NCBI RefSeq assembly: GCF_038003085.1
Contig: NZ_JBBOOM010000001.1
Coordinates: 992,001-1,056,000 of the forward strand
Origin: Psychrobacillus sp. FSL K6-2836
GTDB lineage: Bacteria > Bacillota > Bacilli > Bacillales_A > Planococcaceae
Reading direction: 5' to 3'
Length of the DNA: 64,000 nucleotides
Shown here: piece by piece, positions 9,857 to 17,966 of the stretch
Layout of the letters: every line of letters starts with the position of its first letter
Position numbering within the stretch: the stretch's first letter is position 1
The notes under the pieces: generated by a model
The model's database searches: none
Seen by the model: the letters and a program-made list of their open reading frames with translations, nothing else
Told to the model about the DNA's origin: nothing
Made by a program: the position numbers and the translations under genes

Positions 9857-10096
9857 TTAATTTAATATAGTGTACAATTGTTTATTAAAGGATCGAACTT
9901 CCTTTTTAAGCTCATTTAACTGAAAATTCACCCTAGTAATCTCATTTGGATTCAAATCATAAATGAGAGCATATTCTACTAGATCTGTCATTATATATAG
10001 ACGGGCTTCTATTTCTTTTAAGATTTGGTCTTGTTCTTTACACCATTGAATTTGTTCATTGAGAAACCTTCTTTGCTCTTCTCTATCTTTATTCAT
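9857..10096 (-). CDS. Small uncharacterised helical protein between hag and flaG
   Basis: A 79-residue charged protein with no membrane segment (MNKDREEQRRFLNEQIQWCK, then heptad-like Glu/Leu spacing); probably a short coiled coil. A good AGAAAGGAA ribosome site at normal spacing supports translation. I do not recognise a family. The hag terminator lies about 260 bases upstream, so it is probably transcribed separately. Its place inside the late flagellar cluster suggests a motility link but does not prove one. Confidence 0.65.
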   Translation of the reverse strand: MNKDREEQRRFLNEQIQWCKEQDQILKEIEARLYIMTDLVEYALIYDLNPNEITRVNFQLNELKKEVRSFNKQLYTILN

Positions 10097-10360
10097 CGAG
10101 TTCCTTTCTGGTCAGCTGAGTATACATCCTACTAAAATGACCTCTATTATACTCTTTGACACAGTATTATTATTAAAAGATTGAACCCGAAAGTTGAAGT
10201 AAATTTTGAAGCATTTGCGTTGACTCAAAAAGCCTAAATGGATAAAAAACTATAATCATCAAATTATTTAATATCCAACGATATAAAACATTTTCATTGT
10301 TTAATTTTATAAAGATTTTAGTACCTGACATATAATAGTGAATAAAAGCCTGAACTAAAA
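10097..10360. other. Intergenic stretch between the 79-residue gene and the hag terminator
   Basis: About 260 AT-rich bases. It must hold the promoter of the 79-residue gene: TATAAT on the minus strand near 10145-10150 is a possible -10, but I see no convincing -35. No repeat or RNA structure stood out. Confidence 0.4.
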
Positions 10361-10396
10361 ATGAAAAAGGAACCCTAAAAAAGCTAGAGTTCCTTT
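10361..10396 (-). terminator. Terminator after flagellin
   Basis: A 12-bp stem with one G-U pair (10366-10377, 10385-10396) is followed on the minus strand by TTTTTC. Confidence 0.85.
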
Positions 10397-10410
10397 CAAA
10401 TATTTTAAAA

Positions 10411-12039
10411 TTAACGAAGAAGTTGTAGAACTCCTTGCGGTTGTTGGTTAGCTTGTGCCAACATTGCTTGTGCTGCTTGAGAAAGAATTGAGTTCTTAGT
10501 TTGGTTCATCATTTCTTTCGCCATGTCTACGTCACGGATACGAGATTCCGCAGCAGTTAGGTTTTCAGAAGAAGTGTTTAAATTGTTGATTGTGTGTTCT
10601 AAACGGTTTTGAACAGCACCTAGTTTTGAACGTTCTGAAGAAACTGTTTTAATTGCTTTATCTAAGTTTTCAAGTGCATTTGAAGCCCCAGCTTGAGAGG
10701 AGACATCAACACTAGAAATACCTAGTGCAGCTGAACGCATATCGTTAACGCCAAATGTAATTGTTTGTCCTTTGTTAGCGCCAATTTGGAAAGTCATTCC
10801 ACCGTTACTAGAAGCGTCTGTTTGGGCTTGTGACAAACCAAGATTCTCAACAACTGATGCTCCAACTTTATCAGTAAAGGAAATTGGACCGTCCTCACTA
10901 ACTACTTGCAGTTTTCCGTCATCAGTTACATTAACTTTAACATCATTAATGTAAGCAGCATCACTCGAAGTTGCACCAGATGCACCGTTATATGTTCCAA
11001 TGGCTGCATTTATTGAATCTTGAAGACTCTTAGCCAAATCTTTCATTGCTACTGTACTATCAACATCAGCACCATGTGCAAGTGTTACTTCTAATTGTCT
11101 ATCACCTAAATTTACTAATAGAGTACTATCATCAGTAATTGTCGTACCATTATATTTACTTGTACCAGTAGCACCAGTTGCACCAGCAGCACCCATAACT
11201 TTATCCATTACCCCAGTTGTACCATCAGTTTTGATAGCAGATGTAGTGCCATCTTTTCCACTTTCAAGTACAAGATTACCACCCGAGATATAACCAGATA
11301 TATGATCAACATTTGCACCTTGAGCATCAATTGCCTCATTGATTTTAGCAACGATTAAATCTTTTGCTTTATTTTGAGCATCAGTAGAAGCACCTGTCGC
11401 AGATCCAGCTTTAATAGCTGTTTTTTCATCTGTTGTTAAATTTTGGAAATTTAATTGAACTTCAGTTCCATCGATTGTAATTTTTTCAGAAACAAAATCA
11501 CCATCTGCAACAGCAAGACCTGCTAAAGCAGCAGTAGCTGTTAAAGTAGCATTCTCTTGTTTTCCAATTTTGGTACCTGTTGTTGAGTCCTGCCCCACAG
11601 AAGCACCAGCAGATGCCTTCAAGTTACCATTCAATAATTTTTGAGTATTAAATTCTGTAGTATTACCAATACGATCGATTTCTTCTTTTAATTGTTTTAC
11701 TTCGTCTTGAATCGCTTTACGATCATCATTTGTGTTTGTTCCATTTGCTGATTGGTCAGCTAGTTCACGCATACGTTGAAGAATGTCATGAGTCTCATTC
11801 AAAGCACCTTCAGCAGTTTGAATTAGAGAAATACCATCTTGTGCATTACTTGATGCTTGATCCAAACCACGGATTTGAGCACGCATTTTTTCAGAAATTG
11901 CTAGACCTGCTGCATCGTCTCCAGCACGGTTGATACGAAGACCTGAAGATAGTTTCTCCATTGATTTTGATTGTTGTGTTGAAGCAGTATTCAACTGACG
12001 GTGTGTGTTAAGTGCTGCGATATTGTGATTAATTCTCAT
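10411..12039 (-). CDS. hag: Flagellin
   Basis: The filament subunit, 542 residues, much longer than the ~300-residue B. subtilis Hag. The N-terminal D0/D1 region is canonical ([36 protein letters not shown]), as is the C-terminal D1/D0 region ([14 protein letters not shown], ending [10 protein letters not shown]). Between about residues 150 and 440 lies a large Ala/Thr/Gly-rich surface domain with [14 protein letters not shown]-type low complexity, which would form the outer D2/D3 layer. It is monocistronic: it has its own sigma-D promoter and is followed by a strong terminator. Its ribosome site is AAGGAGGAA, and the leader carries a CsrA-type hairpin. The surface domain is the part most likely to vary between strains. 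Confidence 0.98.
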   Translation of the reverse strand: MRINHNIAALNTHRQLNTASTQQSKSMEKLSSGLRINRAGDDAAGLAISEKMRAQIRGLDQASSNAQDGISLIQTAEGALNETHDILQRMRELADQSANGTNTNDDRKAIQDEVKQLKEEIDRIGNTTEFNTQKLLNGNLKASAGASVGQDSTTGTKIGKQENATLTATAALAGLAVADGDFVSEKITIDGTEVQLNFQNLTTDEKTAIKAGSATGASTDAQNKAKDLIVAKINEAIDAQGANVDHISGYISGGNLVLESGKDGTTSAIKTDGTTGVMDKVMGAAGATGATGTSKYNGTTITDDSTLLVNLGDRQLEVTLAHGADVDSTVAMKDLAKSLQDSINAAIGTYNGASGATSSDAAYINDVKVNVTDDGKLQVVSEDGPISFTDKVGASVVENLGLSQAQTDASSNGGMTFQIGANKGQTITFGVNDMRSAALGISSVDVSSQAGASNALENLDKAIKTVSSERSKLGAVQNRLEHTINNLNTSSENLTAAESRIRDVDMAKEMMNQTKNSILSQAAQAMLAQANQQPQGVLQLLR

Positions 12040-12045
12040 TATTAG

Positions 12046-12082
12046 TTCCTCCTTGGAATGTGTTGCTCACGTCCTTGTGAGC
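12046..12082 (-). promoter_or_regulatory. Predicted CsrA-binding leader of hag
   Basis: In the hag leader a perfect 6-bp stem presents GGA in its loop, GCTCACAAGGACGTGAGC (12065-12082, minus strand). It is close to the CsrA consensus RUACARGGAUGU. A second GGA lies in the ribosome site AAGGAGGAA (12046-12054). In B. subtilis CsrA represses hag by binding two such sites and FliW relieves this. Both genes lie just upstream here. Confidence 0.75.
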
Positions 12083-12151
12083 AGTGTTTTGTTTTTGTAT
12101 GAGACAAGAGAACCGAGCCGGCCGGACCCCGTTTTTCTTGCTTACATAGAT

Positions 12152-12178
12152 AGTATCGGAATGTTTTTCCATTGTTTA
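12152..12178 (-). promoter_or_regulatory. Sigma-D promoter of hag
   Basis: TAAA (12175-12178) and, 15 bases on, CCGATACT (12152-12159) on the minus strand, close to the sigma-D consensus TAAA-N15-GCCGATAT. It leaves a leader of roughly 100 bases that carries the CsrA-type hairpin. Confidence 0.8.
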
Positions 12179-12226
12179 ATAGTTTTATAAATTTTTTTGA
12201 ATATATTTGTCAACTCATTGATATCG

Positions 12227-12439
12227 TTACTTTTTGGGTTTAAAAATGTCCATGTTTTTTAGTACTGCTTCTGTATTAGAAGTGGACACGTCTTGTCTTA
12301 ATTCGCCACGAATTACATCAATACTTCTTGGTGCTCTGATTCCTATTTTTACTTGTTCTCCTTTTACTTCTGAGATTACGATTTCAATGTCTTCTCCTAT
12401 CCAAATCGTTTCCCCAGCTTTACGGGATAATACTAGCAT
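12227..12439 (-). CDS. csrA: Carbon storage regulator CsrA
   Basis: A 70-residue RNA-binding translational regulator that acts as a dimer on GGA-containing leaders. The start MLVLSRKAGETIWIGEDI is exactly the family N-terminus and has AAAAGGGG before it, so the 19 extra codons upstream in frame are not used. The segment GIRAPRSIDVIRGEL holds the conserved RNA-contacting region. It begins four bases after the fliW stop, as in Bacillus, where FliW binds CsrA and blocks it until flagellin is being exported. Its expected target, the hag leader, lies about 150 bases downstream. Confidence 0.97.
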   Translation of the reverse strand: MLVLSRKAGETIWIGEDIEIVISEVKGEQVKIGIRAPRSIDVIRGELRQDVSTSNTEAVLKNMDIFKPKK

Positions 12440-12443
12440 ATGA

Positions 12444-12881
12444 TCACCCCTTTTGACTTTCTGATGATATGAGGTGACGAATATTGTAATCTTCATTGTT
12501 TAAAATCACTTGTTTTGCTTTTTTATTGGATGTATTTAGAACAATAGGTGCTTTCAAGTTTATAGTCGATTCGGCAATTGTTTCTTTCAACGATACAATT
12601 GCAAAGACAGCGATCTCTTCTTGCTCCATTATTTGAAGAGCATGTACCGTTGCTTCGTCTAATTCAATATTATAGTTTACCGTGATGTTATAAGGATTTG
12701 TAACAATGAATGCCAATGCTTCTGTTTGCACAGATTGTAAAACAGTAAACTCCTCATTATCTTCAATGGGAAGTAACACAAATTCTTTTTCAGCTTCGAA
12801 TCCTGGAATTCCGTGTTCGAATTTAAGAATATCGGCAGTATCAATCTCTAGTTCTCCTGAATATGCTGTTTTGAGATTCAT
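12444..12881 (-). CDS. fliW: Flagellar assembly factor FliW
   Basis: A 145-residue antagonist of CsrA that also binds flagellin. It has the family segments GELEIDTADILKFEHGIPGFE and FVLLPIEDNEEFTVLQSV, then AFIVTNPY. The start at 12881 (MNLKTAYSGELE) has ATAGGAG at normal spacing. An ATG nine codons upstream would overlap the preceding gene and lacks such a site. Together with csrA and hag it forms a regulatory loop: free flagellin binds FliW, which releases CsrA to repress hag. Confidence 0.95.
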   Translation of the reverse strand: MNLKTAYSGELEIDTADILKFEHGIPGFEAEKEFVLLPIEDNEEFTVLQSVQTEALAFIVTNPYNITVNYNIELDEATVHALQIMEQEEIAVFAIVSLKETIAESTINLKAPIVLNTSNKKAKQVILNNEDYNIRHLISSESQKG

Positions 12882-12900
12882 ATAATTTACTCCTATCCGT

Positions 12901-13455
12901 TTATACAAGCCAATCTATTTGAATGGATGAGTGCTGTTGCATTTCCACTGTCACTTTTCCAGGTGTATAGTTGTGAATTGGCTTATTAATTGTTGTATTA
13001 TTAATCACTTGTTGTGGTTCTACTTTGATATCAACGGTTCCTGGTTGAAAGTCCACTTTTATGCTACCGAAAGAGGGCACAAATTTAATAGCTAAACCAG
13101 AGTATGGTTGTCTTCCTGTTTGTTGAGCTTGTGATTTTATCGGATTTCCGCCGCTTTCGATTTTCATCAGTTCGGTGCCTTGCTGCGCACGTCTGGCAAT
13201 ACCTTCTGATACACCTTGACGTCCTTCAGCAGCAAAGTCTTCGATTCTTCTTCTGACGCTTTTTAGATCGACATCAGCACGAGCTTGCTCCGTGTCTATG
13301 GAAAGTTGTGGTTTCGTTGTTTTCATCGTTTGTATAGCTTTTGGTTGTTGTAAATCTAGATTCGCACTTGGTTGTTCAATTTGCTGAACTGGTTTTTGTA
13401 TATTTAAACTGATCTGTGCTTTTGTTGAGTTTACTTGGAGTTTTGGGATATTCAT
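12901..13455 (-). CDS. yviE: YviE/DUF6470-like flagellar cluster protein
   Basis: A 184-residue protein in the position of B. subtilis yviE, between flgL and fliW. It shows a YviE-like pattern: an N-terminus rich in Gln/Lys starting MNIPKLQVNSTKAQISLNI, a conserved middle RRRIEDFAAEGRQGVSEGIA, and a beta-rich C-terminus (GSIKVDFQPGTVDIKVEPQ, PGKVTVEMQ, SIQIDWLV). The function is unknown; conservation of its place suggests a late flagellar role. No signal peptide or membrane helix is seen. A terminator-like hairpin separates it from flgL. Confidence 0.85.
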   Translation of the reverse strand: MNIPKLQVNSTKAQISLNIQKPVQQIEQPSANLDLQQPKAIQTMKTTKPQLSIDTEQARADVDLKSVRRRIEDFAAEGRQGVSEGIARRAQQGTELMKIESGGNPIKSQAQQTGRQPYSGLAIKFVPSFGSIKVDFQPGTVDIKVEPQQVINNTTINKPIHNYTPGKVTVEMQQHSSIQIDWLV

Positions 13456-13470
13456 CTATTCTCACCCTTT

Positions 13471-13505
13471 AAAGAAAGCGTTTGGAGCATATGTCCAAAC
13501 GCTTT
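13471..13505 (-). terminator. Terminator-like hairpin between flgL and yviE
   Basis: A perfect 12-bp stem (13475-13486, 13494-13505) is followed on the minus strand by CTTTCTTT. It could end or attenuate the flgM-flgL transcript before yviE-fliW-csrA. Confidence 0.65.
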
Positions 13506-13512
13506 TGTTATT

Positions 13513-13623
13513 GTCTAGCTTCAGCGCCTAGCTCCTCGAGGTTAAATGGGAATCTTCTACGTCCAACAGCTTGGACTTCGAATCTCCCCATTTACTTGTC
13601 GGAGCTGGGATAGACGCTTTCGC
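13513..13623. repeat. Interspersed hairpin repeat, copy 1 (after flgL)
   Basis: It starts GTCTAGCTTCAGCGCCTAGC, has CTCCTCGAGGTTAAAT on the left and CATTTACTTGTCGGAGCTG on the right, and ends near GACGCTTTCG. A second copy lies before flgL. The outer parts are shared by both copies. The inner arms, AAATGGG and CCCCATTT here, differ between copies yet still pair. Similar repeats with 'CAGCGCCTAGC..CTCGAGG' are, from memory, common between genes in Bacillales. Confidence 0.8.
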
Positions 13624-13631
13624 ATTTCATA

Positions 13632-14501
13632 TTATCGTAAAAAGTCTACTAAGCTTGGTTGAATGATGCGAGCACCTACTGAGAGGGCTGCGCGGTGAAT
13701 AGATTCTTGAGTAATCATTTCAGTAATTGCTTTTTCCATGTCTACGTCTTCATTTTCAGACATTTGTTTTGTTGCAATTACCTCTTGTGATTGCAAGCGA
13801 TCATTCATTAGTTCCACACGGTTTTGACGAGCTCCTATGTCCGCACGTGTTGTTAATATTTCATTCATTTGTTCGTCGATTTTTCCGATAGCTTCACTGT
13901 AGTCGATATTTCCATCTTTTATATCTTGAAACATTTGATCGATATTTTTAAATACATCGATTGCATTTGTATTCGATTTAAGTGTTATCCCATCAAACAC
14001 TTCTATTTCCACATCTTTATTAAATCCATCTGTGTTCGTTGTTGGGTATCCACCCGTTTTTTCATCAAATAAGGGTGTAGTCGTTTTAGTTCCACTAAAA
14101 ATATATTTGTCTCCAACTTTTGTGTTAGCGATGTTTTGAATATGTTGTCTTAGTTGGTCTAACTCGCTCTGAACCTTCTTCCGATCATCGTCTGTTGTTG
14201 TATCACTTGCAGCTTTTACCGCTAGTTCATTAGCACGTTGCAATGCTGCACCTACTTTATCAAAAGCATCGTCGGAACTATCTAACCAGTTATTTACTTC
14301 TCCAATGTTACGTTGAAATTGCTCTACTTTATCTAATGCTGTTCGGTAGCCAATTCCCTTCATCGCAACAACCGGGTCATCAGAAGGACGAGTCACTTTT
14401 TTACCTGTCTCAATTTGATTTTGTAGTTTTCCCATTTTGTTATAGCTATTCGATAGGTTACGAAGCATATTGCTTGATAGCATTGATTGGGTTACACGCA
14501 T
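13632..14501 (-). CDS. flgL: Flagellar hook-filament junction protein FlgL (HAP3)
   Basis: FlgL joins the filament to FlgK at the hook. The protein has 289 residues with the flagellin-like N-terminus MRVTQSMLSSNMLRNLSNSY and KKVTRPSDDPVVAMKGIGYR. The C-terminus is EKAITEMITQESIHRAALSV followed by GARIIQPSLVDFLR. An AGGGGG site precedes the ATG. Both its flanks carry a copy of the same hairpin repeat, which lengthens the gaps to flgK and yviE to more than 130 bases. These genes are usually closer, so the repeats were probably inserted into the operon. Confidence 0.96.
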   Translation of the reverse strand: MRVTQSMLSSNMLRNLSNSYNKMGKLQNQIETGKKVTRPSDDPVVAMKGIGYRTALDKVEQFQRNIGEVNNWLDSSDDAFDKVGAALQRANELAVKAASDTTTDDDRKKVQSELDQLRQHIQNIANTKVGDKYIFSGTKTTTPLFDEKTGGYPTTNTDGFNKDVEIEVFDGITLKSNTNAIDVFKNIDQMFQDIKDGNIDYSEAIGKIDEQMNEILTTRADIGARQNRVELMNDRLQSQEVIATKQMSENEDVDMEKAITEMITQESIHRAALSVGARIIQPSLVDFLR

Positions 14502-14518
14502 GTTTAGTTCCCCCTATT

Positions 14519-14632
14519 GTCTAGTCTTGAACGCCTAGCTCCTCGAGGTTAAATGTATAAAATCTGTGATAGCTATTACCTCCATCCTAGATTTTGTACA
14601 TTTGCTTGTCAGAGCTGAAATAGGCGTCTACG
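14519..14632. repeat. Interspersed hairpin repeat, copy 2 (before flgL)
   Basis: It has the same outer sequence as copy 1 (GCCTAGCTCCTCGAGGTTAAA on the left; CATTTGCTTGTCAGAGCTGA and TAGGCGTCTACG on the right). The inner stem is different: AAATGTATAAAATCT on the left pairs with AGATTTTGTACATTT on the right. Paired changes between copies point to selection or a copying mechanism that keeps the fold. Confidence 0.8.
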
Positions 14633-14642
14633 ATTTTCCATA

Positions 14643-16274
14643 TTATAGTCCTGCTCGGCCCATGCCATTGATAATTTTATCTAATGTTTCGTCTACTACT
14701 GTAATCATACGCGCCGATGCATTGTATGCTTGTTGGAATATGATCATGTTAGTCATTTCTTCATCTAGTGATACTGAGCTTACAGAAGCACGACGTTCAG
14801 TTACGGCTTGTTGAAGTGTAGCTGAATTGAATGCCAATCGTGTAGCTTGTTGACCGTCTACACCTAATTGGCCGATTAGCCCTTCGAAATAGGTTTGAGC
14901 ACTAACATTACCTAATTCACCAAGGCTTGCAAATTTCATGTTTGCAAGAACTAATGCAAACTTTCCGTTACCCGGTTCAATATCTCCAGGCTTAGAATCA
15001 GAAGCAACAACTTTCCCCGGATCTTTAACAATGTCTGAAGAAATATAGATATTTTTTGCGGTTATTCCGGCTCCACTATTATCATCTTTGTTAATAAAGA
15101 AAGCTTCACCTTGGTTTCCATAAATGTCTGAACCTTGTGGATACTTTGTAGAATCAGCTGGATCGCCCATATGAACTTTATTGAATTCCTCTGCAAATGC
15201 TTCTGCCATTTTGTCTAATTTTGCAAGCATATCCGGATATAATCCTTTTACAGGTGCTGTTGGATCGCCAGTGACTTGACCATATGAATTCACAAGTGAT
15301 TTAAGCTTGCCTAAATCGCTAAAGGAATTGATATTTTGAGTTACTGCTGTTCCAGCATCGGTCCAATTGTTATTAAGAGGAACATCATTTCCGTTAGAGT
15401 CTAATCTGACAATATGAAAACCTTCAATTGCGGATTTTGGTGTCACTCCATCTGATTCACTTGCGCCAGAATTACGAAGCTGAGCGAAGTTTTTTCCATC
15501 AATCAATTTTAAGGAAGTACCATCTTTTAATTTCAATGATACCGTGACAGAACCTTCCGCAATAGCTAGTGAATTACCGCCTGATTTTACGCTACTAGTT
15601 TCGATTGGGAAGTATGTGGACAACTCATCTAGCAGCGTGTCACGAACATCATACAAATCATTTGGCATATAGCCGTTTGGTTCAATTGCCTGTATCTGTT
15701 CGTTAATGCTAGCGATTTGTTCTAGAATAGAGTTTACATCTTTTAATGATATTCCAATTTCTTTACCAGCATTTTCTTGGATTTGGGAAATTGATTTGGA
15801 TAAGTAGTTGAAGGAATCTGCTACTGCTATTCCGCGTTGGACAACTACTGATCGTGCCCCGCCATTCTCTGGGTTGACGCTTAAGTCTTGTAGTGATTTC
15901 CAAAACTCATTCATCGATTTGGCTAAACCATAATCTGAAGGTTCGTTTAGCACGTCTTCCATTTGTGTTATAGCTTGGGATCTTGAATCCCAATAACCTA
16001 GTTTATTGGATTCTTGACGATATTGAGTGTCAACGAAAGAATCACGAATACGCTGAACAGACTGTGCCTGCACACCCGTACCAAGATGACCTGGGATTTT
16101 CGGAGCATTTAGACCTGTTCCAGGATAGCCTAATGTTGCTTCCATGTTAACACGTTGGCGTGAATATCCTAGTGTGTTGGCGTTAGAGATATTGTGCCCT
16201 GTTGTATATAGTGCGGATTGTTGCGTGTAAAGTCCTCGTTTACTTGTTTCTAATCCCATAAATGTGGAGCCCAT
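14643..16274 (-). CDS. flgK: Flagellar hook-associated protein FlgK (HAP1)
   Basis: The first hook-filament junction protein, 543 residues. The N-terminus has the rod/hook signature FMGLETSKRGLYTQQSALYT and TGHNISNANTLGYSRQRV. The C-terminus ends with NMIIFQQAYNASARMITVVD and ETLDKIINGMG, the usual flagellar axial tail. AAGGAGG sits seven bases before the ATG. It starts 12 bases after flgN, its export chaperone. Confidence 0.97.
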   Translation of the reverse strand: MGSTFMGLETSKRGLYTQQSALYTTGHNISNANTLGYSRQRVNMEATLGYPGTGLNAPKIPGHLGTGVQAQSVQRIRDSFVDTQYRQESNKLGYWDSRSQAITQMEDVLNEPSDYGLAKSMNEFWKSLQDLSVNPENGGARSVVVQRGIAVADSFNYLSKSISQIQENAGKEIGISLKDVNSILEQIASINEQIQAIEPNGYMPNDLYDVRDTLLDELSTYFPIETSSVKSGGNSLAIAEGSVTVSLKLKDGTSLKLIDGKNFAQLRNSGASESDGVTPKSAIEGFHIVRLDSNGNDVPLNNNWTDAGTAVTQNINSFSDLGKLKSLVNSYGQVTGDPTAPVKGLYPDMLAKLDKMAEAFAEEFNKVHMGDPADSTKYPQGSDIYGNQGEAFFINKDDNSGAGITAKNIYISSDIVKDPGKVVASDSKPGDIEPGNGKFALVLANMKFASLGELGNVSAQTYFEGLIGQLGVDGQQATRLAFNSATLQQAVTERRASVSSVSLDEEMTNMIIFQQAYNASARMITVVDETLDKIINGMGRAGL

Positions 16275-16286
16275 GGGTTCGCCTCC

Positions 16287-16781
16287 TTATGCTTGTGAGT
16301 CGAAGTAGGTTTTGTCTTTTGAGGGACTTTGTACTTCAGATCTCGAGTAGTTTATTTGGTCTGGCTTTGGTCTTAATGCATCTAATGTTAAATTAACAAA
16401 TTGAAGTGATTGCATAGTCAATTTTTGGTTTAGATTATTTTGGTGTTTTAATGTTTCTAATGTTAGTAATAGATTATTACGCGCTTTTGTAAGTTGAGCT
16501 TTTTCTTCGACTGTGTTGGTATTTTCTAAGACAAGTGCAACAGTTGGGTTGTCAGTAGGAGCAATTCCTTTTGCTCGAAGGTAATCCGTTACCTCTAATT
16601 GACGCTGTTGTTCTAGCTGTGAAATGCCTGCTACATGTGCCTGCTCGTCCTTGAGCAGTTGGTTTAGACTGTCCATGTCCCCCGTTTTGATAGCTTCCGT
16701 TTTTTTATATGCAACCTCTAGCAAGCTTTTGTGAAGCATATCTAGTTTGGTGAGTGATTGCAAAATGTTATTGATGGACAT
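16287..16781 (-). CDS. flgN: FlgN-family flagellar export chaperone
   Basis: A 164-residue helical protein (B. subtilis YvyG position) between flgM and flgK. FlgN proteins deliver the junction proteins FlgK and FlgL to the export gate. The sequence shows the family's long helices with KTGDMDSLNQLLKDEQAH-like spacing and the conserved YSRS near the C-terminus. AAAGGAG precedes the ATG. The assignment rests on context, size and helical pattern. Confidence 0.88.
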   Translation of the reverse strand: MSINNILQSLTKLDMLHKSLLEVAYKKTEAIKTGDMDSLNQLLKDEQAHVAGISQLEQQRQLEVTDYLRAKGIAPTDNPTVALVLENTNTVEEKAQLTKARNNLLLTLETLKHQNNLNQKLTMQSLQFVNLTLDALRPKPDQINYSRSEVQSPSKDKTYFDSQA

Positions 16782-16904
16782 GTTTGTATGCTCCTTTTAT
16801 CCCGGTTTCACAGGCTGTAATATTTTTATAAACAGCCTGTAAATCCCCGATTGGTTCAACTAACAATCAATGGAATAGTGATTTCCATTGATGGAAGTTT
16901 CACT

Positions 16905-17168
16905 TTATAGCCGGTAATAATTTAGGATGTTCGATGCTAGTTTTTTTGCATCTACTTTGTATGTTCCTGCATCAATATCTGCTTTGATAGCAGCAACTCG
17001 TTCTGCTTGTTCCACTTCAATGGATGATTTTGTTTGCATGCTTTTCGCAGCAGACGAAATTTCCAATTGATCTGCGGCTGTTTTAGTTGTGTTTTGTACT
17101 TTTTCAGCTTGTTGTTGATTGCGTTTATATGGATTTATCTGGTTTAAACCAACGTTTGTGATTTTCAT
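16905..17168 (-). CDS. flgM: Anti-sigma-D factor FlgM
   Basis: An 87-residue anti-sigma factor that holds sigma-D until the hook is complete. It has the typical start MKITNVGLNQINPYKRN and the C-terminal sigma-binding part: LEISSAAKSMQ, RVAAIKADIDAGTYKVDAKKLASNIL. The start at 17168 follows an AGGGGAGG site; an in-frame extension of 67 codons upstream is noncoding and runs through the sigma-D promoter. It heads flgM-flgN-flgK-flgL, so sigma-D drives its own inhibitor. Confidence 0.95.
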   Translation of the reverse strand: MKITNVGLNQINPYKRNQQQAEKVQNTTKTAADQLEISSAAKSMQTKSSIEVEQAERVAAIKADIDAGTYKVDAKKLASNILNYYRL

Positions 17169-17211
17169 AAAGTTTCGTCCTCCCCTCTTCTTTTCGAAGT
17201 GTCTATGTATT

Positions 17212-17238
17212 ATTTCGGCATGAAATATAAAGTGTTTA
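17212..17238 (-). promoter_or_regulatory. Sigma-D promoter of flgM-flgN-flgK-flgL
   Basis: TAAA (17235-17238), 15 bases, then GCCGAAAT (17212-17219) on the minus strand: 7 of 8 bases of the sigma-D -10 at exact spacing. It lies 44 bases before flgM. Confidence 0.8.
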
Positions 17239-17337
17239 GAGTAATTTGAACGATTTGTATGGAATAGGTCTTGGGAATTAAAGGGTCTATTGGAATTGGA
17301 GGGTCTTTTGGTGTGGCTTGATGAAGTTAATGGGAGG

Positions 17338-17450
17338 TTATGTTGTGAATAGCCGAGGTTATGTGGCAATCTTTGGCGTTTATGTGGTGGGTGACTAGGT
17401 TTATGTGGTAGTTAGTCATGTTTATGTGGTGAATAGCTGGATTTATGTGG
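17338..17450. repeat. 21-bp periodic array a, core TTATGTGG
   Basis: Six copies of TTATGTGG (the first TTATGTTG) start at 17338, 17359, 17380, 17401, 17422 and 17443, every step exactly 21 bases. The 13 bases between cores vary, with loose echoes such as GAATAGC and AGTTAG. The array lies between the yvyF terminator and the flgM sigma-D promoter, about 100 bases upstream of that promoter. It has no start codon with a ribosome site. Function unknown. Confidence 0.9.
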
Positions 17451-17477
17451 CAGTTAGATTGTTTGGCGGTTTTAGAT

Positions 17478-17511
17478 AAGATAAAAACTCCCACACGAGG
17501 CGAGAGTTATC
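17478..17511 (-). terminator. Terminator after yvyF
   Basis: On the minus strand AACTCTC pairs with GGGAGTT (one G-U), followed by TTTATC. The stem overlaps the last codons of yvyF. Confidence 0.6.
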
Positions 17512-17923
17512 TTTTCTTGCTATCTGAATAGTAAGTACCATTTTCTTGTTCGGCTACCTTGTCGCGGAATTCTTTCGCAGCGTCAAATTGACGAAGTCCA
17601 GATTGTAAGTCATCTACGCAAGTTTTACATAGTTTCCCTGATTGTGTGATTTTCCCACAGTTGTCGCACGGGTAGCCTAGGTTTGGGAACATGGCTGGTT
17701 GTAGACGATTTTTGCGAACCCATTTATGTAGTAAAGATTCGTCAACTCCAGTTGCTTCTACAATCCTTTCTACAGTTGCTGCGCGATTTTCTCGTTTGCG
17801 AAGGAAGCGGTAAACCGTTTCGTATAGTTTTTCTTCGTTCATTGCGCAGTTATTACATACTTCTCTCAAACCCGTATAGTTAAAAAAGTCGCCACATGAC
17901 GGACAATTTTTTAGTTCACCCAT
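17507..17923 (-). CDS. yvyF: YvyF-like flagellar operon protein with zinc-binding motifs
   Basis: A 138-residue protein in the yvyF position between comFC and flgM. It has two four-cysteine clusters likely to bind zinc: CPSCGD with CNNC near the N-terminus (about residues 7-27), and CDNCG with CKTC near 86-104. Between them sits a helix-turn-helix-like segment, AATVERIVEATGVDESLLHK. In B. subtilis this gene links the competence and flagellar operons; its role is unclear. DNA or RNA binding is suggested only by the motifs. Confidence 0.9.
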   Translation of the reverse strand: MGELKNCPSCGDFFNYTGLREVCNNCAMNEEKLYETVYRFLRKRENRAATVERIVEATGVDESLLHKWVRKNRLQPAMFPNLGYPCDNCGKITQSGKLCKTCVDDLQSGLRQFDAAKEFRDKVAEQENGTYYSDSKKR

Positions 17924-17966
17924 GTTGTTACCTCCAGATAATATTCTCTTACTTTATATCGGCAAG

